Of a stretch of 64,000 bases of DNA, positions 25,775 through 33,642 are shown piece by piece. The notes beneath the pieces were generated by a model. The model searched no databases. It had not been told where the DNA came from and was given only the letters and a program-made list of their open reading frames with translations. Within the stretch, counting starts at the first letter, position 1; every line of letters starts with the position of its first letter. Location of the stretch: the NCBI GenBank assembly GCA_020634575.1, contig JACKBM010000013.1:1-64000 (forward strand), in the 5' to 3' direction. Source of the DNA: Ardenticatenales bacterium. GTDB lineage: Bacteria > Chloroflexota > Anaerolineae > Promineifilales > Promineifilaceae. The position numbers were made by a program, and so were the translations under genes.

Positions 25775-26560
25775 ATGACACAGATCATTTCAACTCATTC
25801 GTTCCGGGGGGGAACCGGCAAATCCAACATCACAGCCAACCTGGCGGCGCTGCTGGCGCGGCGCGGCCATCGGGTCGGCGTTTTTGACACAGACATTCAG
25901 TCGCCCGGCATCCATGTCATCTTCAACCTGGCTGAGGACGAGATCAAGCTGACGCTGAATGATTATCTTTGGGGCAATTGTTCCATCGAAGAGGCAACCT
26001 ATCAGGTCCAGAGCGAAAATGGCGGGGCGGTTTTTCTAGTACCCTCCAGCATCAAGGCCAACGACATCGCCCGCGTCCTGCGGGAGAAATATGACGCCAA
26101 CGATATGCATGATGCGTTCCGCAGCCTGATCAGTGCTTTTCGGCTGGATTACCTGCTTATCGACACCCACCCGGGCCTCAACGAAGAGACGTTGCTGTCG
26201 ATCGCCATTTCAGACAAGCTGATCATCGTGTTGCGGCCAGACCGGCAGGATTTCCAGGGAACCAGTGTGACGGTGGATGTGGCCCGGCGGCTGCGGGTGC
26301 CGCATATCAGCCTGGTGATCAACAAAATCCCGCCAGAGTTTAATTTTGCGGATGTGCAGCGGCAGGTTGAGGAGACCTATGATTGCGATGTGGCGGCGCT
26401 GCTGGCCCTGTCAACGGACCTGGCGGAGAACGCCAGTAGCTCGCTCTTCTGCCTGGAGCATCCGGACCATCCTTTCACCGCCGGCGTTGAACAGATTGTG
26501 GCGTTATGCGAGATGGAAGGGGTGGTACCGGCCGGTCTCAACGGCCAGGCCGCTGACTAA
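25775..26560 (+). CDS. MinD/ParA-family ATPase
   Basis: A 261-residue deviant-Walker ATPase. The P-loop is R11GGTGKS17, with Arg where most members have Lys. It is followed by VGVFDTDIQSPGIH (A'-like switch) and YLLIDTHPGLNEETLL (Walker B). The RPDRQDFQGT and VINKIPPEF segments complete the MinD/BcsQ-like fold. Such proteins position protein complexes or regulate partners in an ATP-dependent way. RBS GGGAGAA is visible. It follows a degenerate relative and precedes a MEMO-family gene by only 5 bases, so it sits inside the TOMM operon. A role in recruiting maturation enzymes or the exporter is speculative. Confidence 0.83.
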   Translation: MTQIISTHSFRGGTGKSNITANLAALLARRGHRVGVFDTDIQSPGIHVIFNLAEDEIKLTLNDYLWGNCSIEEATYQVQSENGGAVFLVPSSIKANDIARVLREKYDANDMHDAFRSLISAFRLDYLLIDTHPGLNEETLLSIAISDKLIIVLRPDRQDFQGTSVTVDVARRLRVPHISLVINKIPPEFNFADVQRQVEETYDCDVAALLALSTDLAENASSSLFCLEHPDHPFTAGVEQIVALCEMEGVVPAGLNGQAAD

Positions 26561-26565
26561 GGGCT

Positions 26566-27772
26566 GTGCAGCTGCGTCCCCTGGAATTCCAGCCGCTCCG
26601 GCGCGGGTCGGAGGCGTTGCTGCTGCTGCGGGACCCGTTGCAGCTCAGCGAGCAGCGGCTGTTGCTGCCCCAGGCGCTGGCGCCGGTTTTGGCCGCCTGC
26701 CAGCGCGGTGTACCAGCCGCGCAATTAGCTGAGTGCTGGCCAGACGACCTGGGGCCGCCAGCCGTAGATGATCTGCTGGATCAACTCGACGGTGCCCACC
26801 TGCTGGCCAACAAGCGAGCAGCGCAGGCCCACGCGACCCAGACGGCTGCCTTCAGGCAACTGCCGGCCCGCCCTCTGGCGCATGCCGGCCGGCTTTATCC
26901 AGCCAAAGCCAACCTGCTGGCCGATCTGTTTGCCCGGCGGCTGGCCGCCGCCGGGGACACGGCCAGCGACCAGCCCTGCCGCGGCTTGCTGAGCCCGCAT
27001 CTGGATTATGAGCGGGGCGGCGCGGTGTATGCGGCGGCCTGGCAAACCGGCCGGTCAGCACTGGCCACAGCCGATCCTCGTCGTGATACTGGGCACTGAC
27101 CATTGGGGCCGGCCCGGCGGGATCACTCCCTGACCAGCCTGCCCTTTGCGACACCTTTTGGCCAGCTCCCGGCAGCGCCTGGAGTTAGTCTCGGATCTGG
27201 CGGCCGCCTTTGGGGCCGGCGTTGCGGGCGGACGAGCTGCATCATCGCTATGAACATGCGATTGAGCTCAACAGCAATTGGCTGGGTTACCTGGCCGGCC
27301 AGGGTGGGCCGCCCTCCTGCCGGTGCTGTGCGGGCCGGTTGATTGGGCCGATGACAAGCAGCTAGCCCAACTGGACAGCTTTGCCACGCACCTGCGGACA
27401 TTGGTGGCGGGGCAGCGCGTCCTGTATGTCGCTTCGGTCGACCTGGCCCATGTGGGACCGGCCTTCGGCGAGGTGGCAGTCGAGGATGCGGCATGGCGCG
27501 ACCGGGAAGCGGAGCGCCTGGGCCTGCTGCAACAGGTGGACGCGGCCGGCTGGCGTGACCACCTGGCGGCGACGGCCAACCGCGATCAGGTTTGCGGCGC
27601 CAGCGCCCTTTACCTGTTCATGCGGCTGTTGGGCAAGAGCGTGGGCGAACGCCTGCGTTATGAGACTGTGCGGGCCGGCCGCGACGGCCGTGTCGCCTGT
27701 GCGGCGATGCGGTTTAGCTTAGCTGAGCAGCCGGCAATGAAGTTAGGCAATCGAATTGGAGGTTTAGGATGA
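26566..27772 (+). pseudogene. MEMO family (AmmeMemoRadiSam system protein B-like) gene, frameshifted
   Basis: Translation in pieces gives one MEMO-type protein of about 400 residues. An N-terminal winged-helix-like segment (LRPLEFQPLRRGSEALLLLRDP) is followed by AGRLYPAKANLLADLF and GLLSPHLDYERGG. After a frame change comes VVILGTDHWGRPGGITP, then in other frames SLPFATPFGQLP and ELHHRYEHAIELNSNWLGYL, and finally VASVDLAHVGPAFGE to the stop at 27772. At least four single-base shifts lie between about 27060 and 27320. Start GTG 26566 is coupled to the upstream ATPase. MEMO proteins share the class III extradiol dioxygenase fold but their function is poorly defined. Whether the shifts are decay or sequence errors is unclear; other signs in this tract favour errors. 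Confidence 0.72.
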
Positions 27773-28196
27773 GTAAAGATTATTCAGAGCTGAAGGCAGC
27801 GGAGCAGGCTCAGTCCGGTGGGATGTCCAAGAGCTTATATGTCGGCATCCCTGATGATGGTCCTGGGCATTGTGTTTCTGGTCATCAATTTTACCCAGCA
27901 AAGCCTGGCGAACTGGTGGGCGCTTTCTTCGTGGTGCCGATCGCCTTTATTGTCGCGAACGCCCCTGCGATCGCGGAGCGAGGTCGGTTACTTCTGGATC
28001 GGGGCGCCCGGGCCACGCTGGTTGGCGCCATGTTCATGTTCCTGCTGATGCTGGTGTTCCTGTTTGAGATGGATTGGGGCAAGATCTGGCTGGCGTTCCT
28101 GGTCATCAGCGGGTTGGGTTTTTATCATTGGTCGCTGGGGCGACTGATCCTGGTTTTTATTCTGTTTTCCTTACCGGCCGGTTCGCCCCCTTCTGA
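27769..28196 (+). pseudogene. small membrane protein gene, frameshifted
   Basis: ATG 27769 overlaps the stop of the MEMO-like gene by four bases. The start reads MSKDYSELKAAEQAQSGG. Hydrophobic segments then appear in alternate frames: MMVLGIVFLVINFTQQSLANWW, FVVPIAFIVA, ATLVGAMFMFLLMLVFLFEMDW and LAFLVISGLGFYHW. Joined together they make a protein of about 130 residues with three or four membrane helices. I do not recognise a named family. The true end is uncertain; 28196 is one plausible stop. It would be the last gene of the TOMM operon, and a membrane protein in this place could serve immunity, which is speculative. Confidence 0.45.
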
Positions 28197-28215
28197 ACCG
28201 GCCACCTCTCGCTCA

Positions 28216-28254
28216 GGGGACCCGTCGGGTTGGTACCAACCCGACGGGTTCCCC
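28216..28254. repeat. ACCCGTCGGGT hairpin between gene clusters
   Basis: Arms 28216-28234 and 28235-28254 are complementary around the centre GGTACC, built on ACCCGTCGGGT. The left arm has one A fewer than the right arm requires. The same module forms perfect hairpins at 40862, 52387 and 62454. It separates the TOMM operon from the sigma-factor gene. Confidence 0.75.
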
Positions 28255-28285
28255 ACCAACCCTCACCGGGGTATACTTTGGCGCC

Positions 28286-28966
28286 ATGAGCCGCCACACC
28301 TACCGCTTCAAAAACGCAGCAACAGACCAGATCATGGCGGGCTGTCAGGCCGAGGCCGTGGCTGAACGGAGCCATGAAACAGGCCATTGCCTGGAGCTGT
28401 TTCGGCGGGCGCTCGATGAGCAGGATGAGGCGGCCTGGCATTTTGTTCAAACCCAGTATCGGCAGCTCCTCATCAGTTGGTTCAGCCAGTTCGCTGGCCG
28501 ACCGCTGGGTCAGACAGAGCTGGACGATCTCGTGCAGAACACCTTCATTCGTCTCTGGCGAACCCCTGACGCGAGACCCCAAACCATCCGCCGGCAGGTT
28601 TGCCCACATCGGCGCGGTTTTGCATTACCTGCGCCGCTGTGCGGCCTCCATCCACCGAGCAGCAGCGTCAGTTAGAACGGCAGCGCCGGCTGACAGCGGC
28701 GCTGGCGGCTGAGGAACCATATGGATCAGGCAGTCGACCTTTCCGCCAAGCCAACTGGCCAATGCCAGGCTGACCCAAAATCCGCGCTTTATCACAGCTT
28801 CGCTAACGGATGAGGTAGAGCGACTGGTCTACCAACTTTCCTTTTCCGAGAATCTGAAACCGGCGGAGATCGCGGCCCGGCATCCTGAGCATTTCGCCAC
28901 TGCTGCCGACGTTTATCGCCTCAAACCCGCATTCTGAAGCGGGCCCGCCGGGCTTTGCGGGATTAG
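28286..28966 (+). pseudogene. ECF-like RNA polymerase sigma factor gene, frameshifted
   Basis: The first 90 residues carry sigma region 2: LFRRALDEQDEAAWHFVQTQYRQLL and ELDDLVQNTFIRLWRT, the core-binding and -10 recognition helix pattern of ECF-like factors. After frame changes, HYLRRCAASI continues and region 4-like LVYQLSFSENLKPAEIAARHPEHFATAADVYRLK follows, ending RILKRARRALRD with stop at 28964-28966. The last join needs one extra base at CTCAAACCC. TATACT lies just before the start, leaving a very short leader. It is followed by a small possible anti-sigma gene and a TPR-CHAT gene, a common arrangement in related bacteria. A motif repeated four times downstream is a candidate recognition site for it. 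Confidence 0.7.
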
Positions 28967-28967
28967 C

Positions 28968-28999
28968 TGTCCCAAAACCGGCGCCAGAGCATTGAGTAA
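28968..28999 (+). promoter_or_regulatory. candidate ECF sigma promoter, copy 1
   Basis: TGTCCC at 28968-28973 followed by AAAA, then CATTGAGTAA at 28990-28999; the gap from TGTCCC to ATTGAG is 17 bases against 18 in the other three copies. It lies 23 bases before the small gene at 29023. Confidence 0.65.
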
Positions 29000-29022
29000 G
29001 CAGATGTACAGGGAGTTAGTGC

Positions 29023-29726
29023 ATGAGTAAAAAGAATAAGTCCGCTGCTGAGTTCAGTGACGAGACCCTGGCTGCTTACCTGGCTGGCGAACAACCGCTG
29101 CCCGAAGATGCGGATTTGCGGGCGGCGCTGGCCGACCTGCGTCTCGCCTGAGTTCCTCCTGAACGAAAGTGAACAGCTCGAGGCCAACCAGACTACGACG
29201 AGTGGGTTCGGTGGCTGCCGGTTTGGCCACACCGGCGGAGGAGAAACAGCGACTGGAGGCAATCCTGGCGCAAAATCCGGCCCTGCAAAGCTGAGTGGCA
29301 GGCGCTGGCCCGCCTGAGCGGTGAACGGGCGCAGCCAGGCTGGCTGGTCCGTCTGCAGCAGCAGGTCGAGACGCTGCTGCTGGCCTGGTTAGAACCGGCC
29401 GGTCAACCTGCTCCTGACCCTGCGGGGCCGGCGCAGCCAGGTTACCCGCTACCAGGCGCCGCCCTTTACCATCGCCATCAGCACAGGGGCAGCAGACGAT
29501 GGGCTTTCAGGCTGGGGAGGTCGAAGGGCAGCTGTTGCAGGCAGGACAGGCCGTCCTGGCGGCAGCCGTCACCCGTCAGTCTGATGGCTGGCGAAGAGAA
29601 AATACAGGAAACAGCGCTGGATGCGTTGGGCAGTTTCGCCTTTTAGCGCGGTGCCGGCTGGTGTTTATGGGCGATCATGAATACGCGGACGCCACCATCG
29701 TCATTGAGCAACTCACCGTGCCATGA
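29023..29726 (+). pseudogene. possible anti-sigma/regulatory protein gene, frameshifted
   Basis: ATG 29023 follows GGGAG and opens MSKKNKSAAEFSDETLAAYLAGEQPLPED, the short N-terminal helix style of small proteins next to CHAT genes, but the frame stops after 42 codons. The protein continues in other frames through EFLLNESEQLEANQ, WLVRLQQQVETLLLAWLEPAG and LLQAGQAVLAAAV to EQLTVP and the stop at 29724-29726. The joined length is about 230 residues with no clear membrane helix. Position between the sigma gene and the CHAT gene suggests an anti-sigma or regulator. The candidate ECF promoter lies directly upstream. I do not recognise a specific domain. Confidence 0.45.
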
Positions 29727-32537
29727 CCCCCTGCCGCCATCGCCACTGACCTCATCAGTCAGTTTAGTTCAGCTGATTTTTCCGGCCACGCTGGCGGCTT
29801 ATGCCGATCAGTTATCGCTTGAGGTATTGCGCGAGCTGGCAGACCGCATCAGCCGGGCCCTGAGCCGGAAACCGGGTCAGGCCCTCATCCTAGCCCAGGT
29901 TGCTCCAGGCGGTCGCTGAGCGACTGGGGATCCTTTTGCCCAGGCCATGGCCCTCAATTTTCTGGCCGCGGCCCACAATCACAGCGGCGATCTGCCCCAG
30001 GCGCTGGCGCTCTCCCACCAGGCCGAGGCTGCTTTTCAAGTATGTCAGCAGCCCCTGCGGGTAACCAGCGTCAAGATCAATCGGGTCGCCACATTTGCGT
30101 AACATGGGACGTTATGCCGAGGCCATTGACCTGGTGGCTGAGGCCAGGGCCGAATATCAGGCCCTGGGCGATCCCCGCCCGATTTGGCCAACCTCGAGGT
30201 CAACGTCGCTGGTGCTGCGTTGTGGCAAACAGGCGACATCGGCGCGGCGGCTGGATGTTATGAACGAGCTGGCCAGACCTACGAGGCGCTGGGGGCAGCA
30301 ATGGGCCGCCGCCGTCACCTACATGGACCGGGCCATTCTGGCAGAAGAGCAGGCCTGCTTCGCGACGGCAGAGGATTTACTGGGTCAGGCCAGAGCCATT
30401 CTGGCCGCCGAGGATCTGGCCAATGAGCGGGCCCATGTTGATCTGAATCTCGGCATTCTGGCGTTTAAGACCGGCTGGTTGCAGGCCGCCCTCCATCACC
30501 TGGAGCTGGCTTACCATGAGCTGGAAAGCCAGCAGCTGGCCCATGCCGTGGCCTACGGTCAATCATTATCGCGCCCAGGTCTGTTTGCAGCTTAACCTGG
30601 CCCAGGAAGCGATCCGGCTGGCCCACCAGGCGCGCCAGAGCTTCAAGCGGGACCGGCGGGCGGGGATGCTCCTGCTCAGCCACCTGAACCTGGCCAGCGG
30701 TTACCGGCAACTGGGCCAGCTCACCACGGCCCATGATTATCTGAACCGCGCCAGGCGGCTGGCGCGCCGTCTGGCGGCCGCCCCAACGCTGAATGAGATC
30801 GATACGGAACGGGCCCGGCTGGCGCTGGACCAACGGTTACCCGGACGCGCCCGGCGGATTGCCAGACAGGTCCTGAAACGGCTGAAACCCCTGGAACAAC
30901 CCACGTTGGCCCTTGACCTCAGGCTGATTGAGGCCCAGAGCGACCTGATGAGCGGCCGCTGGCAGCGAGCCAGCCAGGCGCTGCAAACCATCACGCAAGC
31001 AGCGCCAACCGCCCTGACCCCGGCCCTCCGTCTGCAACTGGCATGGCTGCAAGCCGAACTCCAGACAAGCCAGGCCGCCTATGTCGAGGCGCTGGCCGCC
31101 TACGAAAATGCCGCCCAACAGTTGCTCTGGCAACACGAGCAGCTTATCAGCGACGAAACGGGGCTGGATTTTCTGGCGGATAAGACCGGGATCCTCGCTG
31201 GTATGCGGCGCTGCAGCCACATGCTGGCCACAACCGGCCGGTTCAGCCTGACGCAACTGGCCACCAAGCTGGAGCTGGCCCTGGAACTGCCGGCTGCCGC
31301 CTCGTCGCCATCGTCGCCCGCTCAACCCAATGGCCAGATGGTGGCCCTGCAGCAGCGCTGGCATTGGCTGCAGAATCGCCTTGAGTCGCCCTTCACCCTG
31401 CTGGATGATACGGCCCGGCGCGAGCTGGATCCCGAGCAGTTGCGGCAGGAACTACGCCAAGTGGAGATGGAACTGGCTGAACTGCATCGTCGCCAGCAGG
31501 CCGGCACGCTGGTCAACACGCCAGCCAGGGCCACCTCAGCTCCGACGCCGGCGCCAGAACGGCCCGACCCGGGTACGGCTGTCCTTCATTTTTATCAGGT
31601 GGACGACCAATGCCAGGCGCTGCTGATCAGCGCAACCGGCTCGCAGCTCTTTTCAGGGTTGGCCAGCACCCGTTTCATCAGCCAGTGGCAGCGAGCCTGG
31701 CGGCTCCACCTGGACCAGATCAGCCAGTTTGGGGACGGACCAGCAGAACGAGCCAGCGCCACAGCCTACCTGCAGATGCTCCACGACAGGCTCCTGGCGC
31801 CTATCCTGGCTGCCCAGCCTGACATGGCGCGCTGGCAACTGGTTCTGCCGCCTGAATGGCATGATTTACCCCTGGCGGCGGCCTTTGACGGCGATCAGTA
31901 TCTCTGTGAAAGGCACGTGCTTTGTTATGGGCAATCGCTGCAGCCGGTGCCGCCGTTCGCCGGCGGGGCCTTAACCGGTCCGGCTCTGCTGGTTGGGCAC
32001 AGTGACGGCGGCCGTTTACCGCATGTTGCTGTGGAGCTGAAGGCCATTGCCCGATGTCTGAACCGGCCGGATACCACCGTTCTCAGCGAAACCGAGGCGA
32101 CTGTTGCAGCGCTGCAGGCCCATTTGCCCACTTGCCGGCTGCTGCACATTGCCACCCATGCCCTCTTCCGCCCGGATAATCCATTGTTCTCCTGGCTGCG
32201 CCTGGCTGATCAGCGTCTGACTATCCAGGCGCTGGCTCAATTTGAGTTAGCCGGGCAGCCGCTGGTGGTGCTGAGCGCCTGCGAAACAGGGCGCGGCCGG
32301 CCGCGCGGCGGCGGGTTGCAGGGTCTGGCACGCACGCTGCGTCAGGCGGGCGCCTCGGCCCTGATCGTGAGCCAGTGGCGGACGGAGGACCTGGCCAACG
32401 CGGAACTGATGGCCCATTTTTATGACGCGCTGGCCACCGGCCAGCCGCCGGCCCAGGCGCTGGCCGGTGCGCAGCAAGCCATGGCCGCCAGCGGCCGGCA
32501 CCCCTTTTACTGGTCAGGTTATCTGCTGACCCAATAA
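29723..32537 (+). CDS. TPR-CHAT domain protein (caspase-like peptidase), frameshifted near its start
   Basis: ATG 29723 overlaps the preceding stop by four bases. The first 300 codons are broken by several shifts (to about 30570); the rest is open to 32537. Helical TPR-like repeats run from SLEVLRELADRISRAL to about 31150. The CHAT domain occupies the last 330 residues, with the catalytic His in LLHIATHALFRPDNPLFSW near 32156 and Cys in VVLSACETGRG near 32279, then GLARTLRQAGASALIVSQW and HPFYWSGYLL. CHAT domains are caspase-like peptidases, and bacterial ones can be activated by partners bound to TPRs. The intact C-terminal 673 codons argue that the gene is functional and that the N-terminal breaks may be sequence errors. 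Confidence 0.82.
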
Positions 32538-32550
32538 AGCAAACCCCATT

Positions 32551-32583
32551 TGTCCCAAAAACCATGCCGGGAACATTGAGTAA
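32551..32583 (+). promoter_or_regulatory. candidate ECF sigma promoter, copy 2
   Basis: TGTCCCAA at 32551 and CATTGAGTAA ending at 32583, with 18 bases between TGTCCC and ATTGAG. It lies just after the CHAT stop and 135 bases before the DNRLRE gene start. Confidence 0.68.
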
Positions 32584-32717
32584 GGCATAACAAGGTGGGC
32601 TGAACCGGGTCTGGCGCGGCCAGGGCTAGCCTGCACATCGCCTCAACGCGGCCGGTTAAGTGCGGCCGTAATCATTGAGGGGCATAATGGAGTTTGATTT
32701 CTCCTGGAGGAACAATC

Positions 32718-33344
32718 ATGCGCAAACTTTTCGCTACAATTCGGCGCGGCTGGTGGCCTATCCTGCTGATCGGCATCCTGGTGCTGGCATGGCAGTCCGG
32801 CAACCGGCCGGTCCGGGCCACCGGCGCCGCCGAATTCACCCCCACAGCAGACGCCCACGTTACCCTCGGCGCACCGAATCAGAACTATGGCACCGGGCCG
32901 ACGCTGCATACCCGCAACCTGGGCAGTGCCCTGAGTTTCCTGCAATTCACCGTCACCGACCTGGCTGAAGCGCCAACCCAGGTTATCCTGGGTGTCTACG
33001 TCGAAGCCACGACGACCACGGAGTTTGACCTCTACGCCGTCGCCGACAACAGCTGGACCGAGAGTGGGCTCACCTATAACAATCAGCCAGCCCTCGGCCA
33101 ATTGCTCGATTCGGTTACGGCTGTCACTGGTCCCAGTTGGGTATTTATTGACGTCTCCGCCTACGTGACGGGCAATGGGGTTTATAGCTTTGCCCTGGCC
33201 GACCCGGACAATACGCAGCAAACAGTTTTTAGCAGCCGCGAAGGCAGCAACGCCCCCACCCTGACCATCGATGGCACACCGCCGCTGCAAGACAGGTGTG
33301 ACTCAGGGATTTCCTGCATCTGGTCAAATCTGACAACACCCTGA
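32718..33344 (+). CDS. secreted DNRLRE-domain protein
   Basis: A 208-residue exported protein. ATG 32718 follows GGAGGA. The N-terminus has a basic stretch and a membrane-spanning signal (WWPILLIGILVLAW). The remainder is one DNRLRE/CBM96-like beta domain: ADAHVTLGAPNQNYGTGPTLHTR, FLQFTVTDL, NSWTESGLTYNNQPALG and FSSREGSNAPTLTI. Such domains occur in surface and carbohydrate-associated proteins, often beside RHS-repeat proteins. The tail after TIDGTPP may be altered, because in another frame the DNA reads DFLHLVKSDNTLIFTPK to a stop at 33361, closer to the terminator. It lies between two candidate ECF promoters and is probably co-regulated with the RHS gene. Confidence 0.78.
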   Translation: MRKLFATIRRGWWPILLIGILVLAWQSGNRPVRATGAAEFTPTADAHVTLGAPNQNYGTGPTLHTRNLGSALSFLQFTVTDLAEAPTQVILGVYVEATTTTEFDLYAVADNSWTESGLTYNNQPALGQLLDSVTAVTGPSWVFIDVSAYVTGNGVYSFALADPDNTQQTVFSSREGSNAPTLTIDGTPPLQDRCDSGISCIWSNLTTP

Positions 33345-33372
33345 TCTTCACCCCCAAATAAGGTGAACCCGG

Positions 33373-33410
33373 GCGCCATTTTTCAAATTGAAAAATGGCG
33401 CTTTTTGTTT
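33373..33410 (+). terminator. Rho-independent terminator after the DNRLRE gene
   Basis: Eleven-base arms GCGCCATTTTT (33373-33383) and AAAAATGGCGC (33391-33401) pair perfectly around a seven-base loop and are followed by a T-rich run. Confidence 0.9.
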
Positions 33411-33443
33411 TGTCCCAATTTTGGAAACGCGAACATTGAGTAA
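33411..33443 (+). promoter_or_regulatory. candidate ECF sigma promoter, copy 3
   Basis: TGTCCCAATTTTGG starts at 33411 and CATTGAGTAA ends at 33443, 18-base gap. It directly follows a terminator and lies 200 bases before the RHS gene. Confidence 0.7.
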
Positions 33444-33560
33444 ATAACAGTGGGCCGGGCGCCAACATTACCGGCCGATTGTTCCTCCAAACACGGTGGC
33501 AGCATCAGCCGGTGTTGCCATCGTGTGCGGGGGTCAACTGGGGTCTGTAACCGCGCCATC

Positions 33561-33593
33561 TGTCCCAATTTTGGCCCTGGCTCCATTGAGTAA
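33561..33593 (+). promoter_or_regulatory. candidate ECF sigma promoter, copy 4
   Basis: TGTCCCAATTTTGG starts at 33561 and CATTGAGTAA ends at 33593, 18-base gap. It lies 50 bases before the RHS gene start and shares its first 14 bases with copy 3, so the two look like a duplicated promoter. Confidence 0.72.
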
Positions 33594-33642
33594 ACAACCT
33601 GTCAAACCCAACGCAAGCAAGATGCTTGGAAGGAGGACTTCT

